23,348 nucleotides of DNA from Burkholderiaceae bacterium (GTDB taxonomy: Bacteria > Pseudomonadota > Gammaproteobacteria > Burkholderiales > Burkholderiaceae). The stretch is taken from the NCBI GenBank assembly GCA_022701965.1, contig JAKONL010000166.1:1-23348 (forward strand), in the 5' to 3' direction. The notes below the pieces were generated by a model. It saw only the letters and a program-made list of their open reading frames with translations. It ran no database searches and was not told the origin of the DNA. The translations under genes and the position numbers were made by a program. This document shows positions 1 through 7,445 of this stretch, one piece after another. The number at the start of each line of letters is the position of its first letter. Position 1 is the first letter of the stretch.

Positions 1-248
1 GCTTCGGGGGCGGTGGCGGCAACGGCGGCGGCGCGCGCTCCGGCGGCATGCGTCCGTCGCGCGGCTCGCAGGCATCGCGCGACCCGTTCTTCGAGAAGCC
101 CTACGAGGCGCCGGCCCGCGAGGCCGAGCCCGCGTGGGAAGCTTCCGCCAAGGCCGCGCCCGCACGCGGCATCTCGAACAACATCAAGTCCAAGCGCAAG
201 GTCGCGGCGCTGTTCAAGGCCTCGGCTTCGGCGTCGACGGCCGACTGA
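1..248 (+). CDS. DEAD/DEAH-box RNA helicase, RhlE-like (C-terminal fragment)
   Basis: Only the last 81 residues plus stop are present (first whole codon at 3, stop TGA at 246-248). The fragment opens with a run of glycine with arginine and asparagine, then a short motif RDPFFEKPYEAP, then a basic end with RGISNNIKSKRKVAALF. From memory this matches the unstructured RNA-binding tail of RhlE-type ATP-dependent RNA helicases in Comamonadaceae; none of the catalytic helicase motifs lie in the window, so the call rests on the tail alone. RhlE proteins unwind structured RNA in ribosome assembly and mRNA turnover in the cytoplasm. The end overlaps the end of the convergent MFS gene by 35 bp. Alternative: another glycine-rich RNA-binding protein. 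Confidence 0.6.
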   Translation, partial: FGGGGGNGGGARSGGMRPSRGSQASRDPFFEKPYEAPAREAEPAWEASAKAAPARGISNNIKSKRKVAALFKASASASTAD

Positions 249-1638
249 CCCTGTTGCGGTGCCCGCTGACGCGCTCGCCCGCGTCGCGCGGCAACGCCAG
301 CACATCGACCAGCGCCAGCAGGGCCATCGCCGCGACCAGGCCGAAGGCGATCCGGAAATCCGCGATGCCGGGTGCGCCGGCGTGCCCCGCGAAAAGCGCG
401 GCGACCTGCAGCGCGACCGCCCCGAACGCGATGCCCAGCCCCGCGGCCAGCTGCTGGACCATGCTCGCCAGGGTCGTCGCGCCGCTGGTCTGCGCCGGTG
501 TCGTGTCGCAGAAGGTCAGCGTGTTGAACGCGGTGAACTGGATCGAGCGGCAGACGCCGCCGAAGACCATGGCCGCGACGATCAGCCCGACCGGCGTCTG
601 CGGCGACAGCAGCGCGCAGGCCACAAAGCCGAGCGACACCAGCACGCCGTTGAGCAGCAGCGTGCCGCGAAACCCCAGCCGGCGCATCACGAAGCTCGTC
701 GCCGGCTTGATGCCCAGGTTGCCCGCGAACAGCGCCAGCATCAGGAAGCCCGACGTCACCATCCCGAAACCGAAGGCGAGCTGGAACATCAGCGGCAGCA
801 GGAACGGTGCACTGCCGATCGCGATGCGGAACAGCGAGCCGCCGACCATCGAGATGCGGAAGGTCCGCACGCCGAACACCGAAAGGTCGACCAGCGGATG
901 CGCGGTGCGCCGCAGGTGCCGGAGCGCGAAGGCAAGCATGCCGGCACCGCCGGTCAGCAGCGCGGCGACACGCCACCGGTCCACCGGACCGTGGGCGATC
1001 GAATCCAGTCCGTAGATCAGCGCGGCGAGACCAACGCCGCTGGCGACGAAGCCGGTCCAGTCGAACGGGCGCCGGCCGCCGGGCGTGCCGTCGATCCAGC
1101 GCCAGGCGAAGAACATCGCCACCAGCCCCAGCGGCACGTTCAGGAAGAAGATCCAGTGCCAGCTCCAGGTCGAGGCGATCCAGCCGCCCAGCGGCGGACC
1201 GAGCACCGGCGCCGCCAGCCCGGGCCAGGTGATGGTCGCGATCGCCTTGACCAGGTCGGCCTTGGACGTGCTGCGCAGCACCACCAGACGCCCGACCGGC
1301 ACCATCAGCGCGCCACCCATGCCCTGCAGGACGCGCGCGCCGACGAACGCCGGCAGGCTCTGCGCGAGCCCGCAGGCCACCGAGGCGAGCGTGAAGACCG
1401 CGATGGCGGCGGTGAACACGTTGCGCGGGCCGAAGCGGTCGGCGACCCAGCCGCTGACCGGGATGAACACCGCCAGCGCCAGCAGGTAGGCGCTGATGCC
1501 GGTCGACAGCGCCACGGGTGCGACGTCGAAGCTGCGCGCCATCGCAGGGACCGCCGTGCCGATCACGGTCGCGTCGAGGTTCTCCATGAAGAACGCGGCG
1601 GCGACGAGGAAGGCGATCCAGCGGCCGTTGGGCGCCAT
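214..1638 (-). CDS. MFS drug-efflux transporter, DHA2 family (HsrA-like)
   Basis: This 474-residue inner-membrane protein is hydrophobic throughout, with multiple transmembrane segments. The first segment carries FFMENLDATVIGTAVPAM, close to the FFMQALDATILNTALPAI of E. coli HsrA/YieO, a DHA2 multidrug exporter of about 475 residues. The MFS loop motif appears as GWVADRFGPRNVF near residues 60-72, and motif C-like glycine/proline segments (GLAAPVLGPPLGGW) follow at about 135-150. It probably exports a hydrophobic or toxic compound using the proton gradient; the substrate cannot be read from sequence. I chose the ATG at 1636-1638, which gives the HsrA length and begins 26 bp after apaH; an in-frame ATG at 1690-1692 would add 18 Gly/Ser/Pro-rich residues and overlap apaH. 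It probably follows apaH in one transcript. Its 3' end overlaps the convergent helicase gene. Confidence 0.88.
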   Translation of the reverse strand: MAPNGRWIAFLVAAAFFMENLDATVIGTAVPAMARSFDVAPVALSTGISAYLLALAVFIPVSGWVADRFGPRNVFTAAIAVFTLASVACGLAQSLPAFVGARVLQGMGGALMVPVGRLVVLRSTSKADLVKAIATITWPGLAAPVLGPPLGGWIASTWSWHWIFFLNVPLGLVAMFFAWRWIDGTPGGRRPFDWTGFVASGVGLAALIYGLDSIAHGPVDRWRVAALLTGGAGMLAFALRHLRRTAHPLVDLSVFGVRTFRISMVGGSLFRIAIGSAPFLLPLMFQLAFGFGMVTSGFLMLALFAGNLGIKPATSFVMRRLGFRGTLLLNGVLVSLGFVACALLSPQTPVGLIVAAMVFGGVCRSIQFTAFNTLTFCDTTPAQTSGATTLASMVQQLAAGLGIAFGAVALQVAALFAGHAGAPGIADFRIAFGLVAAMALLALVDVLALPRDAGERVSGHRNRVSRPSTPKPRP

Positions 1639-1664
1639 GGCGGCGTCGCCCGACGCCGACGGGC

Positions 1665-2507
1665 TCACCCCGGGGCCTGGGCCTGCTCGCATCGCACGTC
1701 GATGTGTTCGATGTCGTCGAGCGTCGCGCCGATGCGCGCGGCGCTCAGGCAACCGCCCCAGACGCAGCCGGTGTCGGTGGAGACGACGGCGCCGTTCGCG
1801 ATCCAGCCCAGCGTCGACCAGTGGCCGAACGCGATGGTGGCATCGGCCGTGCGACGCCCCGGCACCTCGAACCACGGCATGAAGCCCGCGGGCGGCGCAT
1901 CGGCGCTGTCCTTGGTGTCGAAATCCATCAGACCGTCGGCGGTACAGAAGCGCAGCCGGGTCAGGCCGTTGACGATGGCGCGCAGCCGGGCGTGGCCCGC
2001 GAGCGCGTCGTCCCAGCGCGCAGGTTCGTTGCCGTACATCCCGCGCACGAATTCGCCCAGCAGCGGACCGCGCAGCACGCTCTCCACTTCCGCGGCGAGC
2101 ACCAGCACCTGGGCGACGCTCCATTGCGGCAGCACGCCCGCGTGCACCATCAGCAGATCGCGGCCGCCGACGACCTGGTGCAGCGCCATGTGCTGGTGGC
2201 GCAGCCACTCGAGCATCGGTTCGCGGTCGGATGCGTCGAGGATGCCGTCGAGCGTGTCCTTGCGGCCGGACTTGCGCGCGCCGTGGGCCACGCCCAGCAG
2301 GTGCAGGTCGTGGTTGCCCAGCAGGCTGCGCGCCGACGCGCCGAGCTGCTGCACGCGCCGCAGCACGCCGGCCGAATCGGGGCCGCGGTTGACGAGGTCG
2401 CCGAGCAGCACCAGGTCGTCGCGGCTGGGGGAGAAGTCGATGCGTTCGAGCAGGCGACCCAGGGCCTCGTCGCAGCCTTGCACGTCGCCGATCATGTAGA
2501 GTGCCAT
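1665..2507 (-). CDS. apaH: Symmetrical bis(5'-nucleosyl)-tetraphosphatase ApaH
   Basis: ApaH is a cytoplasmic metallophosphatase that cuts Ap4A symmetrically into two ADP; it clears alarmone-like dinucleotides made by aminoacyl-tRNA synthetases under stress and removes Np4 caps from RNA. The 280-residue length equals E. coli ApaH. Visible calcineurin-type motifs are GDVQG (7-11), GDLVNRG (36-42) and GNHD (63-66), then VHAG, RLRFCTADG, FGHWSTL and the C-terminal DTGCVWGG. The first motif has Gln where E. coli has His (GDVHG); I recall the same GDxQG form in Pseudomonas ApaH, so I do not read it as inactivation. The ATG at 2505-2507 has a GAGGA-like ribosome site about 12 bases upstream and gives MALYMIGD, matching the family start. 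It is divergent from the DUF21 gene with only 22 bp between start codons. Confidence 0.95.
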   Translation of the reverse strand: MALYMIGDVQGCDEALGRLLERIDFSPSRDDLVLLGDLVNRGPDSAGVLRRVQQLGASARSLLGNHDLHLLGVAHGARKSGRKDTLDGILDASDREPMLEWLRHQHMALHQVVGGRDLLMVHAGVLPQWSVAQVLVLAAEVESVLRGPLLGEFVRGMYGNEPARWDDALAGHARLRAIVNGLTRLRFCTADGLMDFDTKDSADAPPAGFMPWFEVPGRRTADATIAFGHWSTLGWIANGAVVSTDTGCVWGGCLSAARIGATLDDIEHIDVRCEQAQAPG

Positions 2508-2529
2508 TCCCCCATTCTCTTCCTCGTTC

Positions 2530-3831
2530 ATGGATGTTCTTCTGCTGGCGTTGCTGACCACGCTCAACGCGTTGTTCGCGATGTCCGAAATGGCGCTCTC
2601 CACCAGCCGGCGCGCCCGGCTCGCGGCGCACGCCGAAACGGGGGATGCCGGCGCGGCCGCGGCGCTGAAACTGATGGAGGATCCGACGCAGTTCCTCTCC
2701 AGCGTGCAGATCGGCATCACCTCGATCGGCATGCTGAGCGGCATCGTCGGCGAGGCGGCGTTCGCGGCACCGCTGGCGACGTGGATGGAGGGCCTGGGGC
2801 TGGGCGCCGGCACGGCGAGCGTCGTTTCCACCGCCGTCGTGGTGACCTGCATCACTTTCTTCACGATCATCTTCGGCGAGCTGGTGCCCAAGCGCATCGG
2901 CCAGCTGTACCCCGAACGCGTGGCGCGTTTCGTGTCGCGCCCGATGCGCGGGCTCGCGACGGCGGCCAAGCCGTTCGTGCTGCTGCTCTCGGGCGCCACG
3001 GCGACCATCCTCAAGCTGCTGCGCATCGATTCGACGGCCGCGCGCGTCGTGACCGAAGAGGAGATCTCGGCGAGCCTGGAGGAGGGCGTGGACGCCGGCG
3101 TGATCGAGATGCACGAGCACCAGATGGTGCGCAACGTCTTCCACCTGGACGATCGCCGCCTGAGTTCTCTGATGATCCCGCGTGCCGACATCGAGTGGCT
3201 GGATGCGTCCGACACGGTCAGGTCCAGCCTGCAGAAAGTGGCCGACGCCGGCGCGCTGAACCTCGTGCACTCGTGGTATCCGGTCTGCCGGAATTCGCTC
3301 GACGACGTCGTCGGCGTGATCAGCGTCGCGCACCTGCTGCGGCTCGGTCAGCAGCACGAGGGCCCGATCGAGCGCGTGGCGCAGCCGGCGTCGTTCGTGC
3401 CGGAGACGCTGACCGGCATGGAGCTGCTCGAGCAGTTCCGCATCCGGGCCGGGCGACTGGTGTTCGTGGTCGACGAGTACGGCGTGGTGCAGGGTCTCAT
3501 GACGCCGCGCGACCTGCTCGAAGCCATCACCGGCGAGCTGCAGCCCAACCTCACGACCAACGCCTGGGCCGTGCTGCGCGCGGACGGCGCCTGGGAGCTC
3601 GACGGCCTGATGCCGGTGTCCGAACTGCGGGCGCGCCTGGCCATCCGCGAGCTGCCGGAAGAGGAACGCGGCCGCTACAACACCGTGGCCGGCCTGATGA
3701 TGGCCGTGTCGGGCCAACTGCCGGAAGTCGGCGAGCGCATCGAATGCGCGGGCTGGGTCTTCGAGGTGATCGCGCTGGACGGCCGGCGGATCGACCGGGT
3801 GGTCGCGCATCCGGGCGCTGTATCGACCTGA
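2530..3831 (+). CDS. Hemolysin-C/CNNM-like membrane protein (DUF21, CBS pair, CorC_HlyC)
   Basis: This 433-residue protein has the standard layout of the TlyC/YfjD/CNNM family: an N-terminal DUF21 membrane domain (about 1-195, with NALFAMSEMALSTSRRARL near 13-31 and TIIFGELVPKRIGQ near 114-127), two CBS domains (about 215-335, with the linker VVDEYGVVQGLMTPRDLLEAITGE split over the second), and a C-terminal CorC_HlyC domain (about 350-430). CNNM/CorC proteins act in magnesium or cobalt homeostasis at the inner membrane; many were first named hemolysins without good proof of that activity. The ATG at 2530 is preceded in frame by a TAG at 2497-2499, so no upstream ATG is possible, yet there is no visible ribosome-binding sequence (the upstream bases are pyrimidine-rich). 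The promoter must lie inside the start of apaH. Confidence 0.9.
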   Translation: MDVLLLALLTTLNALFAMSEMALSTSRRARLAAHAETGDAGAAAALKLMEDPTQFLSSVQIGITSIGMLSGIVGEAAFAAPLATWMEGLGLGAGTASVVSTAVVVTCITFFTIIFGELVPKRIGQLYPERVARFVSRPMRGLATAAKPFVLLLSGATATILKLLRIDSTAARVVTEEEISASLEEGVDAGVIEMHEHQMVRNVFHLDDRRLSSLMIPRADIEWLDASDTVRSSLQKVADAGALNLVHSWYPVCRNSLDDVVGVISVAHLLRLGQQHEGPIERVAQPASFVPETLTGMELLEQFRIRAGRLVFVVDEYGVVQGLMTPRDLLEAITGELQPNLTTNAWAVLRADGAWELDGLMPVSELRARLAIRELPEEERGRYNTVAGLMMAVSGQLPEVGERIECAGWVFEVIALDGRRIDRVVAHPGAVST

Positions 3832-3850
3832 CAACGGTGTGTATTTTCGG

Positions 3851-3894
3851 TTGCGTCGACGATGCACCAAACTAGAATGCGAATCCTTCTCATT
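3851..3894 (+). promoter_or_regulatory. Candidate Fur-controlled promoter of the siderophore receptor operon
   Basis: A possible sigma-70 promoter reads TTGCGT (3851-3856), 16 bp, TAGAAT (3873-3878; five of six match TATAAT). Overlapping the -10 box is AATGCGAATCCTTCTCATT (3876-3894), an imperfect palindrome in which 7 of 9 arm positions pair. It fits the AATGnGAAnnnTTCnCATT form of iron-regulated boxes that I recall from beta- and gamma-proteobacteria. It ends 19 bp before the ATG of the TonB-dependent receptor. Repression by Fur with iron is the natural reading; this is inference from sequence and position. Confidence 0.6.
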
Positions 3895-3913
3895 AAAGAA
3901 AAGATGAATTCGC

Positions 3914-6019
3914 ATGAAGCTGGGTGCTGCAAGAGGATGGTCGCGGGTATCGCTGGCGGTGGGTTGCATGTCGCTGCAGGCGACGTTGCCGGTCTGGGCA
4001 CAGACGACGACATCCGGTGCGAGCACGTTGCCCGAGATCCGCGTCGACGCCGGCGCGGCGCCTGAAACTGCGACGTCGCCGGTCATCGGCTACCGTGCGA
4101 GGAACGCGCTCAGCGCCACCAAGACCGACACCCCGCTGTCCGAGACGCCGCAATCGGTCACGATCGTCACGCGCGAGCAGATGGTCGACCAGGGCGCGAT
4201 CAACGTGCAGGACGCGCTCGGCTACGCGGCCGGCGTCCGTCCGGACGCCTACGGCCTGGATTCGCGGACCGATTCGGTGCGCATCCGCGGCAGCAATCCC
4301 GACGTCTACCTCGACGGCCTGCGGCAGGCCTACGGCTACTACACCAGCACCACGCGCACCGAGCCCTACATGCTGGAGCGCATCGAGGTGCTGCGCGGGC
4401 CGTCGGGCATGCTGTTCGGCTCGGGCACCGTCGCGGGCATCGTCAACCTGACCAGCAAGCGGCCGCTGCTGGAGACCCAGCGCGAGGTCGGCGTGCAGTT
4501 CGGCAGCTTCGGGCGCAAGCAGGTCCAGGCCGACCTCACCGGCGCGCTCAGCGCGGATGGCGACTGGTCGTACCGGCTCATCGCGCTGCAGCGCAAGTCG
4601 GACACGCAGGTCGACTACGTGAACGACGACCGCAGCCTGCTCGCGCCGTCGCTGACCTGGCGGCCGAGCGCGGCGACGTCCCTCACGCTGCAGGCGCTCT
4701 GGCAGAAGGACAAGAGCGGCAGTTCCAACCAGTTCTTCCCGTGGGAAGGCGCCTTGCTGCCGAACCCCAACGGGCGGCTGCCGACGCGCCGCTTCATCGG
4801 CGAGCCGGGCGACCGCTACGACAGCGAACGCAAGAGCGTCGGCTGGCTCTTCGAGCACAAGTTCGACGACACCTGGACCTTGCGCCAGAACTTCCGCATC
4901 GCGCACAACGAGAACGACAGCCTCTACCGCTACGCCGACGCGTTCTCGGTGCCCGGCGGCTGGATCGCCGATCCGGTGGGCAAGCGTCTCCTCGGGCGCT
5001 ACACCGGCAGCTCGCTCACGCAGACGCGCCTCGCCGCGCTGGACAACCATGTCGAGGGCCGCTTCACGACCGGCGAGCTCAGGCACACGCTGCTCGTCGG
5101 CGCCGATTTCTCGAACCAGCGCGAAGACACCGCCACCGGCTACGACTACGACACCATCGACGCCTATGCGCCGGTCTACGGCGCGGGCATCGACCCCGAG
5201 CGCAGCGCCTTGCCCCGCACCCGGCAGCGCAACGCCGGCATCTACCTGCAGGACCAGATCCGGTGGAACAACTGGATCCTGCTGGCCGGCCTGCGCCACG
5301 ACCGCGCGACGTCGGCCGTGGCCGGCAGCGCCGACGCCCGGGACAGTGCCACCACGCAGCGCTACGGCCTGATGTACGCGCTGCCCTCGGGCTGGTCGCC
5401 GTACGTGAGCTACGCCGAATCGTTCACGCCGCAGGCGCCGCGGATCGGGCAGAGTTTCCGTCCATTGCGCGGCGAGCAATGGGAGGTCGGCGTCAAGTAC
5501 GAACCGAAGGAGCGGGCGGTGGCCTTCAACGCGGCGGTCTACGACCTGCGCGAGAAGAACCAGATCGCGTCCCTCACGCCGATCACCTTCAGCCAGCTCG
5601 GCCGGACCAAGACCAAGGGCCTCGAGCTCGAAGCCAAGGGCTCGCTCGGCCGCGATCTGGACATCGTCGCCAACTACACCTACACCGACGTCGACGCGCA
5701 GATCGAAGGCCTGCCGAAGAACCAGGCGAGCGTCTGGGCGCGCTACCGCTTCGCCGTCGCCGGCCTCAATGGTTTCTCGGCCGGCGCCGGCCTGCGGATG
5801 CTGGGCTCCTTCAGCGACCGGTCGTCGGGAACCGGTCCGCGCGTGCCGGGCATGGCGCTGGTCGACCTGGTGCTCGCCTACGAGACGGCGCAATGGCGCT
5901 ATGCGCTCAACATCAACAACGCGACCGACAAGACCTATGTGAGCACCTGCCTGGCGCGCGGCGACTGCTGGTACGGCGCACGCCGCAACGTGGTCGCCAG
6001 CGCCACCTACCGCTTCTGA
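3914..6019 (+). CDS. TonB-dependent siderophore receptor
   Basis: This 701-residue outer-membrane receptor takes up a ferric siderophore using energy from TonB-ExbBD. A signal peptide of about 29 residues (cleavage near PVWA|Q) is followed by a TonB-box-like LPEIRVDA at about 39-46, the plug domain (about 70-175, with TPQSVTIVTREQ and RGPSGMLFGSGTVAGIVNLTSK from residue 161), and a long beta-barrel with alternating aromatic strands ending in YRF, the usual terminal Phe for barrel insertion. There is no N-terminal STN signalling domain, so no FecI/FecR-type surface signalling is expected. Two Cys (679 and 685) in the last extracellular loop resemble FhuA/FoxA-type hydroxamate receptors. The downstream PepSY gene supports a siderophore that is reduced in the periplasm or at the inner membrane. 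The ATG at 3914 has only a weak AAAG-rich ribosome site; the ATG at 3904 is out of frame. Confidence 0.93.
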   Translation: MKLGAARGWSRVSLAVGCMSLQATLPVWAQTTTSGASTLPEIRVDAGAAPETATSPVIGYRARNALSATKTDTPLSETPQSVTIVTREQMVDQGAINVQDALGYAAGVRPDAYGLDSRTDSVRIRGSNPDVYLDGLRQAYGYYTSTTRTEPYMLERIEVLRGPSGMLFGSGTVAGIVNLTSKRPLLETQREVGVQFGSFGRKQVQADLTGALSADGDWSYRLIALQRKSDTQVDYVNDDRSLLAPSLTWRPSAATSLTLQALWQKDKSGSSNQFFPWEGALLPNPNGRLPTRRFIGEPGDRYDSERKSVGWLFEHKFDDTWTLRQNFRIAHNENDSLYRYADAFSVPGGWIADPVGKRLLGRYTGSSLTQTRLAALDNHVEGRFTTGELRHTLLVGADFSNQREDTATGYDYDTIDAYAPVYGAGIDPERSALPRTRQRNAGIYLQDQIRWNNWILLAGLRHDRATSAVAGSADARDSATTQRYGLMYALPSGWSPYVSYAESFTPQAPRIGQSFRPLRGEQWEVGVKYEPKERAVAFNAAVYDLREKNQIASLTPITFSQLGRTKTKGLELEAKGSLGRDLDIVANYTYTDVDAQIEGLPKNQASVWARYRFAVAGLNGFSAGAGLRMLGSFSDRSSGTGPRVPGMALVDLVLAYETAQWRYALNINNATDKTYVSTCLARGDCWYGARRNVVASATYRF

Positions 6020-6048
6020 CGCCGACCGCAAGCCGAAAAAGAACCACG

Positions 6049-7233
6049 ATGAACAGCCGAAAGATCAAGACCTGGGCCTGGGTCCACAAGTGGAGCAGCC
6101 TGGTCTGCACCGTCTTCATGCTGCTGCTGTGCCTGACCGGCCTGCCGCTGATCTTCCACCACGAGATCGGGCACCTGCTGGGCACCGATGTCGAGTCGCC
6201 GGCGATGCCCGCCGACACCCCGCGCGCCAGCCTCGACCGCGTGCTGGAAGTGGCCAAGGCCAAGCATCCGGAGCGGGTCGTGCAGTTCGTCTCGCGCTCG
6301 GAGGACGACGACAACCTGTGGTTCGTCACGCTCACGCCGACGCCCGCGCCGACGGACGACTTCAAGTCGGTGGTCGTCGACGCGCGCACGGCCGAGGTGC
6401 TCGGCCAGCCGAAGTTCGACGAGGGCTTCATGTACGTGATGTTCAAGCTGCACGTCGACCTGTTCGCCGGGCTGCCGGGCAAGCTGTTCCTCGGTTTCAT
6501 GGGGCTGCTGCTGCTGGTGGCCATCGTCTCGGGCGTGGTGCTGTACGCGCCCTTCATGCGCAAGCTCGAGTTCGGCACCGTGCGCCACGACAAGCGCGCG
6601 CGCGTCAAGTGGCTCGACCTGCACAACCTGCTGGGCATCGTCACGCTGGTCTGGGCCTTCGTGGTCGGCGGCACCGGCATGATCAACACCTGGGCCGACC
6701 TGGTGATCAAGTACTGGCAGCACGACCAGCTGAGCGTGCTGCTCACGCCCTACGCCGGCCAGCCGACGGTGCCGGTGGCCGAGCGCGGGTCGGTGCAGCG
6801 CTCGCTCGAAGTGGCAGAGGCGCGCGCGCCGGGTATGAAGGTGTCGTTCATCGCGTTTCCGGGCACGTCGTTCTCCAGCCCGCACCACAACACCGTGTTC
6901 CTGCGCGGCAGCGAACCCTTCACGTCGAAGCTGCTGCAGCCGGTGCTCGTCGACGCCAAGACCGCCGAGGTCACCGCGGCGCCCAAGCTGCCCTGGTACC
7001 TGACGGCGCTGCTGGTCTCGCAGCCGCTGCACTTCGGCGACTACGGCGGCATGCCGATGCAGATCCTCTGGGCCCTGCTCGACATCGCGACCATCGTCGT
7101 GCTGGGCAGCGGGCTGTACCTGTGGCTCAAGCGCGGCAGGAGCGTGCCGCATGCGACCGAACAGAAGGCCAAGCCCGCGCCCCATCCCTCGCGCGGCGCG
7201 GAACCCGCCCCGGCGATGAAGGCCGGCGCGTGA
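6049..7233 (+). CDS. PepSY-domain membrane protein, putative siderophore-iron reductase
   Basis: This 394-residue inner-membrane protein has the PepSY_TM layout: one helix near the N-terminus (about 17-36), a periplasmic PepSY region, helices at about 146-165 and 194-213, a second periplasmic PepSY-like region, and a last helix at about 338-358, then a Lys/Pro/Ala-rich tail. Histidines sit near the helix ends at conserved places: H13 (WVHKW), H37/H38, H135 (KLHVDLF), H192 (DLHNLLG) and H328 (QPLHFGDYGG). These fit haem ligation as in FoxB/PiuB-type proteins, which are thought to reduce ferric siderophores in the periplasm. It starts 29 bp after the receptor stop with an A-rich leader (CCGAAAAAGAACCACG) and overlaps the next gene by 4 bp, so the three genes look like one operon. 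Which siderophore it serves is not visible. Confidence 0.85.
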   Translation: MNSRKIKTWAWVHKWSSLVCTVFMLLLCLTGLPLIFHHEIGHLLGTDVESPAMPADTPRASLDRVLEVAKAKHPERVVQFVSRSEDDDNLWFVTLTPTPAPTDDFKSVVVDARTAEVLGQPKFDEGFMYVMFKLHVDLFAGLPGKLFLGFMGLLLLVAIVSGVVLYAPFMRKLEFGTVRHDKRARVKWLDLHNLLGIVTLVWAFVVGGTGMINTWADLVIKYWQHDQLSVLLTPYAGQPTVPVAERGSVQRSLEVAEARAPGMKVSFIAFPGTSFSSPHHNTVFLRGSEPFTSKLLQPVLVDAKTAEVTAAPKLPWYLTALLVSQPLHFGDYGGMPMQILWALLDIATIVVLGSGLYLWLKRGRSVPHATEQKAKPAPHPSRGAEPAPAMKAGA

Positions 7234-7415
7234 AGCCGCGCCACGCCTTCCGCAGGCTCTGGGGCTGGCCGATCGCGCTCGGCCTGCTGACCGCCGTGGG
7301 CCTGGTGTCGGCGCTGTTCAGCGACGGCGGCGCGGGTGACATGCTCGCCTGGCTCACGCTGGGCATCCCGGTGGCGGTCGGCCTCTGGTTCTGGCTGCGG
7401 CCGGCCCGGTCCTGA
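7230..7415 (+). CDS. Small two-helix membrane protein of the siderophore operon
   Basis: This 61-residue reading frame starts with GTG at 7230-7232, overlapping the PepSY stop as GTGA, which implies translational coupling. The product begins with a basic stretch (KPRHAFRRLWGW), then a hydrophobic segment at about 12-30, a short acidic loop (SDGGAGD) and a second hydrophobic segment at about 38-56 ending in WFWLRPARS. By the positive-inside rule both ends should be cytoplasmic. I recall similar short proteins directly after PepSY genes in siderophore operons of Burkholderiales and xanthomonads, but no function is known to me; an accessory subunit of the PepSY protein is a guess. No conserved catalytic residue is apparent. 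The start further upstream is excluded because the codons before it are the PepSY gene read in another frame. Confidence 0.7.
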   Translation: MKPRHAFRRLWGWPIALGLLTAVGLVSALFSDGGAGDMLAWLTLGIPVAVGLWFWLRPARS

Positions 7416-7442
7416 CGCCCGGGTCGCCCGGGCCGCCCGGGT
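7416..7442. repeat. Three tandem 9-bp units in a convergent gap; possible terminator
   Basis: The 30-bp gap between two convergent genes is almost filled by three tandem copies of CGCCCGGG followed by T or C (7416-7424, 7425-7433, 7434-7442). Each contains the palindrome CCCGGG. The first two units fold into a perfect 7-bp stem, GCCCGGG/CCCGGGC with a TCG loop (7417-7433). It could end transcription from both sides, but neither strand has a T-run, so an intrinsic terminator is not well supported. Confidence 0.4.
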
Positions 7443-7445
7443 CGG

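Noticed and set aside
1639..1692. Longer N-terminus for the MFS transporter from the ATG at 1690-1692
   Set aside because: It would add 18 Gly/Pro/Ser-rich residues not expected in HsrA-like proteins and overlap the end of apaH.
13..2499. An 828-codon open frame on the plus strand
   Set aside because: It lies opposite the MFS and apaH genes, is Arg/Ala/Gln/His-rich with no recognisable domain, and conflicts with two well-supported proteins.
1665..2507. ApaH inactivated by loss of the first-motif histidine
   Set aside because: The GDxQG form also occurs, as I recall, in Pseudomonas ApaH, and all other metal-site motifs are intact.
214..4086. A 1290-codon open frame on the minus strand
   Set aside because: Only its last third is the MFS transporter. 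The rest runs antisense to the DUF21 and receptor genes and in another frame over apaH, with His/Arg/Gln-rich low-complexity content typical of antisense frames in GC-rich DNA.
3893..6031. A 712-codon open frame opposite the TonB-dependent receptor
   Set aside because: The composition is that of an antisense shadow, and the receptor on the other strand has a signal peptide, plug and C-terminal YRF.
7416..7442. CRISPR-like repeat
   Set aside because: The units are 9 bp in direct tandem without spacers and no cas gene is nearby.
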